Shown here in pieces: positions 49,061 through 61,537 of a stretch of 64,000 nt of DNA; the first letter of the stretch is position 1; each line of letters opens with the position of its first letter. The position numbers were made by a program, and so were the translations under genes. This DNA is from Stentor coeruleus. Lineage: Eukaryota; Ciliophora; Heterotrichea; Heterotrichida; Stentoridae. The notes under the pieces are model-generated. The model had not been told where the DNA came from, did not search any database, and worked only from the letters and a program-made list of their open reading frames with translations. The stretch is taken from positions 1 to 64,000 of the forward strand of contig MPUH01000317.1 in assembly GCA_001970955.1 (NCBI GenBank), written 5' to 3'.

Positions 49061-50250
49061 TGTATATAATCATAAAAATCAGTGTAGGTATAGTGATAAT
49101 ATAAAATTGATTTTTTTATGTTATGAGTTTGAATGATTGATAAGATTTAGTTGATTTAGGGATTTTAAGACTTTTTAAATGATTTATATGATTTAAGAGT
49201 GGAATTGTATTTTAAGATCATAGGTTTTGTTTGCTTTTTGGCTTTTCGTTAAGATGCTTTTTACTACTGTGTGAAATAGGGTGAGAAAATTGGGTTTTTA
49301 ATCATGAGGATTTGAGGAATATGTGAAATTTTAAAGCAAATTTGAAGGAAACTTTTAATTAATTATTTGATATGATGATTTTATAGATTTATATAAGTTT
49401 TTTGAAATAATGTTTTGATGTAAAAAAAAATATTAATTTTTGGAAATGCTAATTGATTGTTGGGGTTTGTTTGTAGATAAGATGCTGTAGGGATGATTTT
49501 TTTGTTTATGGGTTGTTGATGAACTTTAGATATACATTTTAAAAGTCATATAATCACCCTATATCAAAGCCTATCAAACTAAAATCAATTTGTTTAAGCT
49601 GTTGAGTGAAGATAACTATTTAGTAAGGTTCATAACTAAAAGAAAATATAGTGGAACTCTAAACTTTGCTTATCCTAATATACAGAGAAGTATTGGATGT
49701 AGGAGATCTGAGCTACATAATCCTATGACTTATATTTACTCATTTTTATTATTTTAAGCATATGATTATACTTAGAGAATTTAGATACAATTCTAGATAT
49801 CAAAAGTAAAAAGTTTATACTTATGAGGCTTAATTTTCTAAACTAAACTAAATTCTTAAAGTTACCAACAAATTCTAAAGCATTTGCATTATTCAAAAAT
49901 ACCATAAGACAAATAAAAATTAAAAAACTGAGAGTTAATTACAAATTATTTTTAAATCTTTTTATCCATTTAATAATTTCTATCAATCCGTTCTTGTCAT
50001 AAACAAAAACCAAAATGAATTTTCCAATAGTCGCCCAAAAATTTTCATTCCTGGATACCATTTAATTTTCAAAATTTTGATTATGCTATAAACTTAATAT
50101 TATCACTTGGAATGTCATTCTTTATTCAAGTAAAAAAAATATAAAATAAGTTAAAATTCAGTATAAATAATTGACGATAGTTTAATATTCTATATAAAGT
50201 TTATAAAATATTTAAAATTGAACCTAATAAAATATTCTAATTAAAACTAA
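49061..50250. other. Intergenic, C-poor then duplicated sequence
   Basis: About 1.2 kb. 49080-49530 is G/T-rich and C-poor on the plus strand. A truncated coding relic sits at 49554-49757, and everything from 49728 onward is duplicated at 61538 onward. Confidence 0.5.
49554..49757 (+). pseudogene. Coding relic cut at the duplication border
   Basis: A frame of 67 codons without ATG reads protein-like up to SGTLNFAYPNIQRSIGCRRS followed by ELHNP, then passes at 49728 into sequence shared with the second copy and stops. The coding-like part ends at the point where the copy begins, suggesting a gene truncated by the rearrangement. Family unknown. Confidence 0.35.
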
Positions 50251-53200
50251 CTAATCTGTTTGTATCTTGGCAATACACATATCTTTACTTATTGGATAAA
50301 CTTTATTATCCATCGCAGCTAAATGTCTCTTCTTTTTACGATATCTTTTTATTTTTTCAATAAGGTCAACCAGAAATGATGAAATTGATAATCCAAAACA
50401 CAATATCCAAGCACTTAATATCAAATTCATACAGGCTTTATTATATTGATCAATTGTCATTTTTTTAATATTCATAGAGTTAACTAAAGTGATAAAATAA
50501 AATGCGCCTATAAGTAGTTCATTTATAAATTGGTATACATTTTCCCAAATAGATTTGAAATTCTTAAAAAAGATCACATATAAAGGAATCTAAATAAAAA
50601 TCACAGCTAATGAAAATACTAAGCATATTGATAATTGTAAACTTCCATCTTTTACAAATATATATGAAAGTACTATGCACGTTCTTCTTAATATATAAAT
50701 GACATAAAACATCCACATACTAATCCCAGTTGTTTTGAATTCTTCAAAGAATGTTCCATATTTATCTTCAAACTCTGTTATTTCATCTTCATCAGTCAAA
50801 TTACGTCTTTTTATGATTAGAGATACCATTAAATATATCATGAAAATATGAACAATCTGAATGGGAATTACTATTAAAATAATACATATGATGCCATCAA
50901 CAATTTGTGTAGCGTTAGCAAATTCGTTATAAATCAACCCAAATGTACACAATATTAAAAGTTCAAAATAGGATTGAATCCAAAAACGAAGAAAATCATT
51001 ATACTTGAAAGATTTTAGAAATTTTTGCAGCTTAGCCTTCATGCAGTTCCTTTTAGACATAAGGTATGCAATAACCATAGTCCCTATCATAATAATTAAG
51101 CTTGTTAAAATTCCGCCTGCATTAATCAGAAATAGATTGCTTTTAGATTCTAGATTCTCAAACTTTTTCGACATTTGCACACCATTGTTTTCGTCAACAA
51201 TATGAACAAATGCATTAGGTAAAAAATCTTGTGATCTAAGCCCAAGTAAAAAGCATGATAATATATCATTTATCTGAAAATTCATAAGATATATCGCATA
51301 AAACATTTCAGCAGTATTCAAAAAATCAAAAAGTGTTGTTGGATCAAATTTTAAAATACTAATTCCTACTGCAATCGATATTCCAGCTGTGACTCCAGTT
51401 TTAGCATATGCCGCTGCTGCATCAGCTTTAGCCTTAGCTTCTAATTCACTTATAAGTTTATCTGAAATAAAAAGTGATCCTTTATATGTTTTATCCTTAA
51501 GTAATGAATTGTTAACAGATACAAGATCATACAGTATATTTATTTCAATGTATGAAGGGTTTCTGATATCACTTGGAAGTTCAGGAACAATATAATATTT
51601 TAAGTTAAAGTCAGAACTTAATTCAAATATAGATTCTTTTTTATTGATATTTACTTCAATTTGGGAACTGTTTAAAGGGTTGCTAAGTGTTTCAGAAAAA
51701 ACTAATGTTGCTACATTTTGTTCATCTATCATCATTACTGCAGAAAAAAAGTTTCTCTCACAGCCTTTTTTAATACTATATCCCAAATCACAAATGCATT
51801 CATTTTGTGAATTTAATGAACTATTTTCTTTACAAGATAAGCAATGATTTTTTGAAATGCAAGTCTCACACAATACATAGCATGCTTCACAATCAAGATT
51901 ATTATAAGAATAATATAATCCTGGTGAACAAAGATAACATAAACCATCTATAGCCTCATATAAAGGACTACATTCTAAACACGATTTTATTTTATAAGAA
52001 GAACAGCTAGTGCAAAATTCATCAGCACAAAGATTGCAGGTATCAAAGGATTTACAAGCATTTGAGCATATTTCAGGACAACTAGTGCATATATTATTAG
52101 AATTATCATAATATTCGCCTATATCACAATTAGAATTGCATTCGCCTGATACTGGACAAAATTCACACCCTGAGCATTGAGTAGAGACAATATCTGAGAT
52201 AGTTGGAATATTATTATAGATATCAATACTAAAAATAAAACCTTCATAAGTATTTAAAAAACTTGAATCTGCGCCAATAAGCATTGTTGAGTTAGAATCA
52301 TCAATATAATGTGCATCGTTTAAATATTTTGGTGCTTCTTCTTTAGTATTTATTATATATGTTAGCCCTAAAGATGAGCTTAGGCTTATGAAAATATGAT
52401 TCCAGTTCAAAGTTAAAACGGATTTTGATAAGACTTTATATGTAACTTCATCAATTTTAATTGAAATTGCGGGGTGAAAGTTTTCTAATGTTATTGAAAG
52501 TAAGTTGTCTGAATCAGAATACTTAGAAATTAATGTTCCATTAGGAGATTTTGGTTTTATCCATAATGAAAAAGAGAAAGTGTCACTTAAGAGAGGTTGG
52601 TCTATAAATTCTATTTTTAATGTACTATTTTTAGGAAAATAGATACCTCTAAAGTAAACAGTGTATGGAGAGTTATCAAGTATTGGATTAGAAATGCTTA
52701 ATGCTTTAATGTGGCTAATGGTATCATAAAAAAAATTTCCTGAACCTTCAAAGTTAAAATAGACTATTCTTAATTCTGTGCTTTTTGGGTGACATTTTGA
52801 AGATTTTTCAATATATCCGATAGGGCATTTAGATATGCAAACTCCATTAAATAAAATATCGAGGCAATTTGTGCAGTCGTAAAAAAATGCCCCTGTACAT
52901 TCGAGACAATTCTGATGGCAAGCATAACACTTTCTATCAAAAACTTCATAATATTTTGAAGAAGGACAATCTATTGAATATGAATTCAATTCTGCATTTA
53001 AAACAGCATTATTGAAAGTCTCTCCTGTAATGGATACTAAATTTTTATTAACAACCTCTAAGCTAAAAATTGTCTTTTCAATAACATTTTGAGTTGGAAA
53101 TGTAGAATAAGTATATATCTTTCTATCACCTCCATTAAAATTGACTATAATATTTAAGCTTTCATCAATAGTTAGCAAAAAATCATTTCTTGTAAGATCT

Positions 53201-53598
53201 TCTGAAAGTATGCTATCAAATGTTATAATGATATCATTTATAGAATTTACAGTGACAGTCCAACCGAATGGAATGTTGATAATTTCAAACAAAGCTGATT
53301 TTTCAGTTATAAGTCCATAACCTGAAGCAACTAAAGTATAGTTATTCGCAGTAGTTATTCGTAATGAAGGAAAAGATATTGATCCATCAATTGTATTACC
53401 ACTTGTAGTACCTACTAAGCTTCCAAAAGGATCTAATGATAATACCATTTCAAAACTTTTTATGATCTCTTGAGTAGTTTTACTTTCATCGCTAAAAACT
53501 TTTACACATACTTCAAAAAGACTAGTCGCAAGGCTTGGCTATATAGATTTTACTATTTCACCAACAAATTCTATCTTTAAATAATAGTTTTTAATAAT

Positions 53599-53708
53599 GA
53601 TTCCTCCTAGAGTATTTGATAAAAAACATGATCTTATTGCATTTATATCAAAAGATCCCTCCTAGAGTGTTTGATAAAAAACATAATCTTATTGCATTTA
53701 TATCAAAA
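53599..53708 (-). repeat. 55-bp tandem duplication that breaks the frame
   Basis: 53599-53653 and 53654-53708 are two copies of a 55-bp unit differing at about three positions. With one unit the minus-strand frame reads on (INAIRSCFLSNTLGGIIIKN); with two, the frame shifts by one and ends in TGA. Confidence 0.8.
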
Positions 53709-54183
53709 GTCCCTTCTGCTGTAAATCTTAAATCTGAAAAAGTTATTGTCCCACTTGCAGATGTCCCTGATGTCACCCCTGAAGTGAAGTGCAATCAATA
53801 TCATTATGAATTTCAACAACAATCGCGAATATATCTTCTGTTGTTCAAGGCTAAATATTTAATACAATCATTGAATCAAAATTTATGCACATATAAATAT
53901 CATCTATTGCAAAACTAAGAGTGTTACTAGTAGATAATAATAAGCATTGTCCTATTACATTAATTTCAAAAGCTCCTTCTGTTATAAAATTTAGATTTGA
54001 GAAAGTTATAACTCCAATTGAAGTTGTTCCTGATATTACTCCTTGTATATTGTTTGATGGAGTTACTGATAAAGAAACTTCGTATGATCCTGTAGTTATA
54101 AGTGAAGTACAATCATAATTATTATATGTTTCGACAGTAACTGTAAAAATATCTTCTGTTGTACAGGGCTAAATAATTAATAC

Positions 54184-55484
54184 AGATGCTGAGCTTATTT
54201 TTAAACATGTATAAATTTCATTAATTGTAAACACTTTAGAAGAACTAAAAGATGATAATAAGCATGATGAAGTGCATGATCCAGTGCATGATTCTATTAC
54301 ATTTATATCAAAGGTTCCTTTTGTAGTAAATTTTAAGTCTGAGAACGTTATTTTTCCATTGCTAGTTGTCCCTGATGTTACACCTTGTATGCTACTTGAA
54401 GGAGAAATTGATAAAGAAATGCTATATGATCCTGAAGTAATAAGTGAAGTACAGTCAAAATTATCATGTATTTCGAAATAATCCTAAAGTATAAAGTGAA
54501 GTACTATATATTTAATCAGTTATTTCATCAAATATTGTACACATATAAATATCTTCTATTGTAAAATCAAGAGATTCATTGACAGATAATAAATAGCAGG
54601 TTCCAATTGCAGTTATATGAAAAATTCCTTCTGTGGTAAATTTTAATCCTGAAAAAGTTATAGTTCCACTTGTAGTTGTCCCTGATGTTACTCCTTGTAT
54701 AGAATTTGCAGGAGAAACTGATAAAGAAATAGCGTGCGATCCTGAAGTATCAAGTGAAGTGCAATAAAAATCATTATGTGTTTCAACAACAACTGTAAAA
54801 ATATTTTCTGTTGTGCAAGGCTAAATAATTAATACAGATGTTGAGCTTATTTTTAAACATATATAAATATCATTAATTGTAAGCACTTTAGAAGAACTAC
54901 AAGATGATGATGATAATAAGCATGATCCAGTGCATGATTCTACTACATTTATATTAAAGGTTCCTTTTGCAGTAAAATTTAAGTCTGAGAACATTATTTT
55001 TCCATTGCTAGTTGTCCCTGATGTTGCACCTTGTATGCTACTTGAAGGAGAAATGGATAAAGAAATGCTATATGATCCTGAAGTAATAAGTGAAGTACAA
55101 TCAAAATTATCATGTATTTCGACAATAATATTAAGAAGTAATAAGTGAAGTACAATCAATATTATCAATTATTTCATCAAATATTGTCCACATATAAATA
55201 TCGTCTATTGTAAAATCAATATATTCATTGGCAGATGGTAAAAAGCATGTTCCAATTGCCGTTATATAAAAACTTCCTTCTGTGGTAAATTTTAATCCTG
55301 AAAAAGTTATAGTTCCACTTGTAGTTGTCCCTGATGTAACTCCTTGTAAAGAATTTGCTGGAGTAACTGATAAAGAAATATCGTGTGATCCTGAAGTATC
55401 AAGTGAAGTGCAGTAAGAATTACTATGTGTTTCAACAACAACTGTAAAAATATCTTTTGTTGTCAAAGGCTAAATAATTAATAC
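54184..55484 (-). repeat. About 650-bp recent tandem duplication of two repeats
   Basis: 54184-54835 and 54836-55484 are closely similar along their whole length, each holding two beta-rich repeats fused without the usual intron between them. Both contain the same disrupted centre (reading FDEI on the minus strand, then stops), so the damage predates this duplication. Confidence 0.65.
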
Positions 55485-57101
55485 AATGGTTGAGGTTAGT
55501 ATTAAACACAAATAAATATCGTTTATTGTTAACTTAATTGAGGGACTAGAAGATGATGATAATAAGCATGTTCCTATAGCACTTATATCAAAAGTTCCTT
55601 TTGTGGTAAATTGTAAGCCTGAGAGCGTTAATTTTCCACCAACAGTTGTCCCTGATGTTACTCCTTGTATAATATTTGAGGGAGAATATGATAAAGAAAT
55701 ATCATGTGATCCTGAGGTAACAAGTGAAGTACATAAAAGATTACCATGCATTTCAATAGTAATTGCAAAAGTGTCGTATATTGTGCAAGGCTATATAGTC
55801 AATACTGTTGTTGAGCTTAATTTTATACATTTTTATATATTTTCTACAGTAAATTCATCAGTGTAACCACTGTAAAAATAGGCTGAACTTGAACAAAGAG
55901 TATGAGTTCCTCCTGTATTTGCACCCAAACTTAAAGATGTGAAAAGCTTTTCTCCATTTAAAGTTAAATCGCTTGCCAATATCATATCAAATCCATCAAG
56001 AATAATATTAATAGGATAGGATCCTTCAGTATATTTCGTCAAAAGGTCATCACTATAAACTTCAACAAAAACATTAAATGTAGATTCAGCATTGCATGGC
56101 TATATTAATATTACAATAGCACTTGTAAATGAAATTTTAAGATATGTATCTTTGATAGATATTGAGTTTGAGACATTTTCAAAACATTCTGGACCTGTTG
56201 CAATAATTATATAGTCGCCAAAAAAAGTAAAATATAAATCATTAAATGTCACTAATCCTGATGCCGCTGCTTTAGTAACAGTTAATTGATCTCCATTAGC
56301 ACCTGAGCTAATACTAATATCATAATTATAAGATGTATCTTGTAAATTTGTAGAAATATAATAAACTATTATTTCCACAGAGTAAAGCATCATTGTATGC
56401 ATTGGCTATATAAAAATTACATATCCATTAGGGAAAGAAATAGTCATATAATTTTTATAAACATCCAAAAGAAGTGTTATTGAAAAAATGTTGCTGAAAA
56501 CTGCTAAAAGTTTTTTTTTGCCGGCAGTTAAAAATGTAATTTGAGTACTTATATCTCCACTATTACCACCAAAAGTAGTAGTTCCTGATATAGAGCTTCC
56601 ATATATCTCAATTAATTCAAGAGATGTCGCAGAAAGAAACTGAGTTTCATCACTGTTATACAATTGAGCTGTTATAGATACAGCTTGTCCTTGAGTTATT
56701 GTTAAATAAGGATTTGAATTTAAAAAGATTGATGGGCAATCAGTTGCCAAAGGCTGGCTCAAAAGGATTGATCCAGATGTATAACCATATGAATCTGCAA
56801 CAATTTTATACCCATCAGTACAAATATAATCGATTGACCCATTTGCTAATCCTCCAGATGTTGTTATTTTCCAATTCGAACTGCATAAAATTCCTTGGGG
56901 ATCAAGAGAAATGTAAATTTTCAAGTTGTTTATGTTTACAATAGCATTGCTTGAATCGCGAACACTAACATAAAAACTAACACTTTGGCCAATCTAATTA
57001 TAAAATACTATATTAACTGAGTCGAACACAAGAGAGTTGGCTGAGGTTGGCTCTGTTGGGAGAATAACTAATATCAATAGCCAAAACATATTTATAAGCA
57101 T

Positions 57102-59198
57102 AATACTGATAAAAGATATATACGCAGAATGAATATGGAGGTTAAGAATTATAGTTGAATAAAATTATAGTATTCTAATGATTGCTGTGGGGTAAGTAAA
57201 TGTTTATGTGTAAAGGTTAAATCAAAAATTCCCTTAATTCAAAATTTCTCATTTTCAAACAAACACAAAATTTCAATCCCTTAGCATATGAATATTAAAT
57301 TTCCCAATATTTAATATTACAATGGATTCATTTTTGCATCGATATGCTATAAAACTAATCTCCTCTTTAGAATATAGCCTTAGTGATTATCAAGTTTATA
57401 AAGGCTAACAAAGCCTAGGCTTAATATATTTATATGCATCAACTTTAAGTTTTCTGACTTGAAAAATTAACCTTCGTCTCCATTTTTCCTGGTTTATGTG
57501 AAGATTGGATATTGCATTCTTCAAAAGTTCAGAATATTAAGGCTTGTCTCTTTTTTATTGATCAATTCAGTTTCCTTAACTGCATAAATCTTAAAGCAAT
57601 CTATTTTGAGGTAGGCTTAAAAATAGCAAGCATTTGATTATCAAGAGGGTTACTATAAAACCTTAACTTCAGTGGCTTTTGTATAGGATTTAAAAGAGTT
57701 TATTAGAAGTTATAATAAAGCTACATAAGAAAGTTAGTTATGTGCATAGACAGACGTTAAGGGGAATATTTGATTATAGTAAAGAACATAGATTAAAAGT
57801 TAAAATATTAAACATATTTCAGGCAATACGCTTGAAAAATTAGAGTTTATAAAATGCTTTTTTAAGTTTTAAGATTTTGTTTGCAAATATTTTTGTTTTT
57901 ATTAGATAACAAGGTAATATTTACTAGAGAAGTTATTTTTCTACTCTAATTTCATATTTTATATATAAAGCAACAAGTATTTTTAAATATATAATGTAAC
58001 AATTTTTTATTTTATATAAAACAAGCTTTCTTGTTGTGATTTTTTATTTTCAGCATCAACTTCTTTTATCTAACCTATCACTTATTTTCTGATTCTTCAA
58101 GTAAAATTTTTTTTTTCTATGAAAACCGTGTACTAAATGTAAATCGGTCTTAGATGCTAATGAAAATTATAGTTTATATGTAAAATATTTATCAATTGTC
58201 TTAGATAAAGAAAACTCTTACTTATAAGCATCACAAATTTGAAAATACAAATCAACTAAAAAGATGTAGGTCTGTTGATAATAAGTACTATAACTTAGCT
58301 TAAATCAAATCATTAGCGAATTTTAATCAGTCAAGATACAGAAATGCCAAACTAAAGCTTAATGGCTAAATATTTAAAATGCAGTCCTGTGTAGCAGAAA
58401 ATGAACTCTATGCATAAATATAGGGTCATCATATATTATTCAGGAGAAAGAAGCAGGAGATTGAGACCCTGTCTATTGACCAGACACTTGGATATGAGAG
58501 GGTAACAAGGCTTAATATCAAAAAAAAAAACGAGGAAATGAATCGAGAGAAAAAAGAGAATGAAAAGAAAAATCGGAACTGGAGAGGTGTCAGAACCAAG
58601 TAGGGGACAATAAAACGGGAAAATAGAAGTTTTAAATTCAAAAATCATAACAGAATTAATCTTTCGATCTTCACTAAAATTTTATATAGATTTTCAGCTG
58701 ATTTTTTTTTACCATATAAAATCAGGACTAAATTATTCTTACAAAAATTTTTAGATTAAAATGGAAGCTTAGTAATAACTCAAAGAAGCTAAATACTTTT
58801 AGCCGATATTTTCAAAAGTATTAAAAATTTGAACATTGTTTCATGGATTTATAAAGGCAAATTCCTAAAACTAAAACTTATATAAAGTTCTAAAGAGAAG
58901 ACTTCTCACTTTATAAAAGAAAAAAACAAAATATTTGCAAAGAGTTTTTATAATACGCAAATAATTTATCATTCATAAACTTGCTCATTATAGATAAAGA
59001 AGGAAAAATAAAAATACAATGTATAAATATTCCATTTTGTGATTACTTAAAAATATGTAAATACATTTTGAAGAAACAGAACTTAGAATAATGTATACTA
59101 AACTAAACTGATAAATCAATTATCATATTCATAATAAATATGTTTATAACTTAGAAACTAAACCTGATAATGTTTTAATAGATGAAAATTATAATGCT
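57102..59198. other. AT-rich intergenic with one coding relic
   Basis: About 2.1 kb. The only protein-like stretch is 58442-58603 on the plus strand (KKQEIETLSIDQTLGYERVT, then a Lys/Glu-rich run and NRNWRGVRTK), lacking a start and ending in TAG. It is GC-richer than its flanks and probably a lost exon. Nothing else recognised. Confidence 0.45.
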
Positions 59199-60291
59199 AT
59201 TTTGGATTTTTATACTGAAAATAAAGATGATGGACAAGCTTTTTTTTCTAGGCCTTATAACTTATTTAGAAAACAAAACTCCTAAGCTTCGAATTTCTGC
59301 TATAGTTTGTGCAACTTCTCTTATTCAAGCATTTGATGTTAGACATGCACCTTATAAGACATTTTTGCCTATAATAAAAAACATGCTTGTTATTAAATGA
59401 CTGAAGCTAAAGATATTTTAGTAAGTTTCCTCAGGAGTGGGTTGAAAAAGTTCTGGCATTAGAAAAATGGCCTGATAAAAAGCAAGCTCTTGAACAAGTT
59501 AATATTGAAGCTAATTACCCAAAACTTGCTGATAAAAACCCTGGAGCTTTAATAGACTTAGCGAAAAGCTAATAAATGACAATAATGCTAATGTTATGGT
59601 CCAAGCTGTAAAACTAGTTCTAAGGAAAAGCTTTGAGATTCATTCAAAGGAATTTTTTCCTATATTTTTAGATAAGTTAAAAGAGAAAAAACTTTGATTG
59701 CACAAGAGGCTTTTACTGGGCTTGATAATTTGCTTTTTAGTTTGACAATGGATAGTGTGATGATTGAACTGGAAGAAGCACTTGATGATAAAGATACGGC
59801 TATGAAGATTAATCTAATGGCTTGGCTACAATACGGCTATGAAGATTAATCTAATGGCTTGGCTACAAAGGACGTATTCGACTTTGTGGTAGATAAGTTT
59901 GGAAAGTCACCAAGGGAAGTAGCTTTGATGATTAAAAACATTATTGATGATGTTACAGCAAGCATTAGGAATGAAGTTTTTAAAACATTGATAGTTTTAA
60001 TTGATAGGTTTCCAGAACAATTTAATCCGGTAATAAGAGATTTTCCTTTTGTGGGGAATATTTTTTTGCAGAAGAAACTGAAAGAATTCACTGAAAGCAA
60101 ACCTGAATCTGCAGAGCCTGAAGAAGAGAAAAAATTACCTCCTAAAAAAGCTGAAAAAGCTCCAAAAAGCCAGTTGAAAAAATCTGAAATACCTCCGAAA
60201 AAGCTAGTGAAAACCAACACAAACAAAAAAAATTATTGAGCTACAAAGAGATGAAGACTTAAACGCTTTTGTTTCTACTAAAGAAGCTGAA
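59199..60291 (+). pseudogene. Broken copy of ch-TOG gene, direct part
   Basis: Corresponds to 37171-38457 of the intact ch-TOG gene (TOG1 end through TOG2 and the Lys/Pro linker) in the same orientation. About 200 bp equivalent to roughly 37365-37595 are missing, there are several one- or two-base indels, substitutions are scattered throughout, and a 37-bp tandem duplication lies at 59794-59867. No full-length frame survives. Confidence 0.9.
59794..59867 (+). repeat. 37-bp perfect tandem duplication
   Basis: 59794-59830 is repeated exactly at 59831-59867 inside the broken ch-TOG copy; absent from the intact gene. Perfect identity means it arose recently. Confidence 0.9.
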
Positions 60292-60457
60292 TTTTCAGAT
60301 ATAAGGAAAAGAATGTATATTGTGACCTGTTTTACTCGTATATAAAATTCCACCACAAAGCAAAATAGCTTCCTGTTTACAGAATGGAAGTACTAGTTGT
60401 ATACTATTATCATAACTCTTTCAAATTATATTAATATGTTTACAGATGCATCAAGTC

Positions 60458-61534
60458 TCCCAGTTGTTTGCTTTATAGTAGTTTTACATTGCCCAAACCT
60501 TTGTCTATAAGAATTTTTGCTAGAATTTTAGTCATATTAAAAGTGAGTATAGAGTTTGAAAATATCTAACCCTTTTTCTTGAACTGCAGATGGGAATCAG
60601 ATATAAATTTTACAAGGTTTCCTGTGCATGATGATAATAGAGATAAATTGTTTTCCATAAGTTTTAAGAGTTCTTCAAGAGCATTGGCTCATGCTTTCCA
60701 AACTTTAGACTCTATTCTTTTCTCTAAACGGCCAGTCTCATCTTCACCTAATTCTTCAGATGGAATTTCTCCTTAGAATTCACTTTGTGAAATTTTTTTA
60801 CATTTAATAGCTTCTTCAGAATCAAAGTTGTAGTTACCTTTACCTCCTAATGGGCATTCATTCCTTGTTAGGATAATTGGTTCTTGAGTAATAGACATTT
60901 CGCTTATACTTGAAGATTCAAAACTTAATGATGATGGGTCTGAAGGAAATTCTGTAAAATTTGTTACTCGGGTGCTTTTTAGAGGACGGTCTTTGCTACC
61001 TTGCATTTAATATTCGAATGATATTTAAATAGAAGGTGCTAGGATGACGGGTTCTAGGAATAAGGGTCATTAAGATATTTCTAGATAGTTTAATCTGATT
61101 TAATATCAATCTCAGTTCTATTTACTAGCAACTTATACTTTAACATAAACATAAAATATTATGATTTATCAATAATAATTTTACACTTAGCTTTCTATTC
61201 TATACAATTTTCACTTCTTATTTACTTTGCTTCTAGTAGCACAATATCTTAAATATATTTGTATTTAAATTCTAATATAAAAATACTTGATTTTTCATAT
61301 TCCTATCATATCTTTCATTCATAGCTTTCACCTTTTCAAATCTTTCATTAATCATCATTGCATTCCCTTTATCCAAAATATCCCAATGATCTTTTATCTT
61401 ATATTCAAGTATTCTATCCCTAGTTCTTTTTATATTCATATCTTTCAAATGTTAATTTCCAGTTTTAAAAATTCACTGACAGTGATTTTCCTCTCTCAAA
61501 ATTCTTTGCATAAATTTATTGAATTCATATAAAC
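60458..61534 (-). pseudogene. Broken copy of ch-TOG 5' end and upstream DNA, inverted part
   Basis: Reverse complement of 35840-37165: the first 190 codons of ch-TOG plus its upstream region. The minus strand from 61006 still reads MQGSKDRPLKSTRVTNFTEF and onward for 77 codons before a stop. About 250 bp of the upstream region (roughly 36315-36556) are deleted. Its inner end matches 37165, six bases from where the direct copy begins (37171), so both come from one copy broken at that point. Confidence 0.9.
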
Positions 61535-61537
61535 TCT

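Larger units (their letters stand above)
53554..56405 (-). repeat. Exon-phased array of beta-rich (Ig/filamin-like) repeats
   Basis: Exons of about 290-305 nt (56115-56405, 55806-56099, 55485-55790, 53866-54168, 53554-53850) each encode one repeat with a CTSL-TSGSHDISLS start, a QGVTSGTT loop and an end such as INDIYLCLI before the next intron. Two exons (54836-55469 and 54184-54820) are double length. The identical phase of every intron shows growth of the gene by exon duplication. Confidence 0.75.
50251..57101 (-). pseudogene. Giant multi-domain membrane protein gene, repeat array damaged
   Basis: Read from ATG 57101: a signal peptide (MLINMFWLLILVILPTEPTS), then beta-rich repeats of about 100 aa (QGVTSGTT, then FTTKGTFDI), roughly one per exon, then from 53538 one long exon. 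That exon holds a LamG-like domain (FSFSLWIKPKSPNG), Cys-rich furin-like modules (CPEICSNACKSFDTCNLC), a juxtamembrane domain and about eight membrane helices. Introns of 15 nt lie at 56994-57008, 56406-56420, 56100-56114, 55791-55805, 55470-55484, 54821-54835, 54169-54183, 53851-53865, 53539-53553 and 50590-50604. A TAA (55833-55835) replaces a conserved Tyr, two double-length exons are frame-broken, a TGA opens the exon ending at 53850, and a 55-bp duplication shifts frame. The 50605-53538 part is intact, so recent decay, or assembly error in the repeats, is likely. A surface receptor or adhesion role is inferred. Confidence 0.65.

Noticed and set aside
53616-55866. Plus-strand short frames across the repeat array
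   Set aside because: They are antisense shadows of the minus-strand repeats; the minus strand has signal peptide, phased introns and domain sense.
58429-58648. Minus-strand Phe/Ser-rich frames
   Set aside because: They are the antisense of a Lys/Glu-rich plus-strand coding relic.
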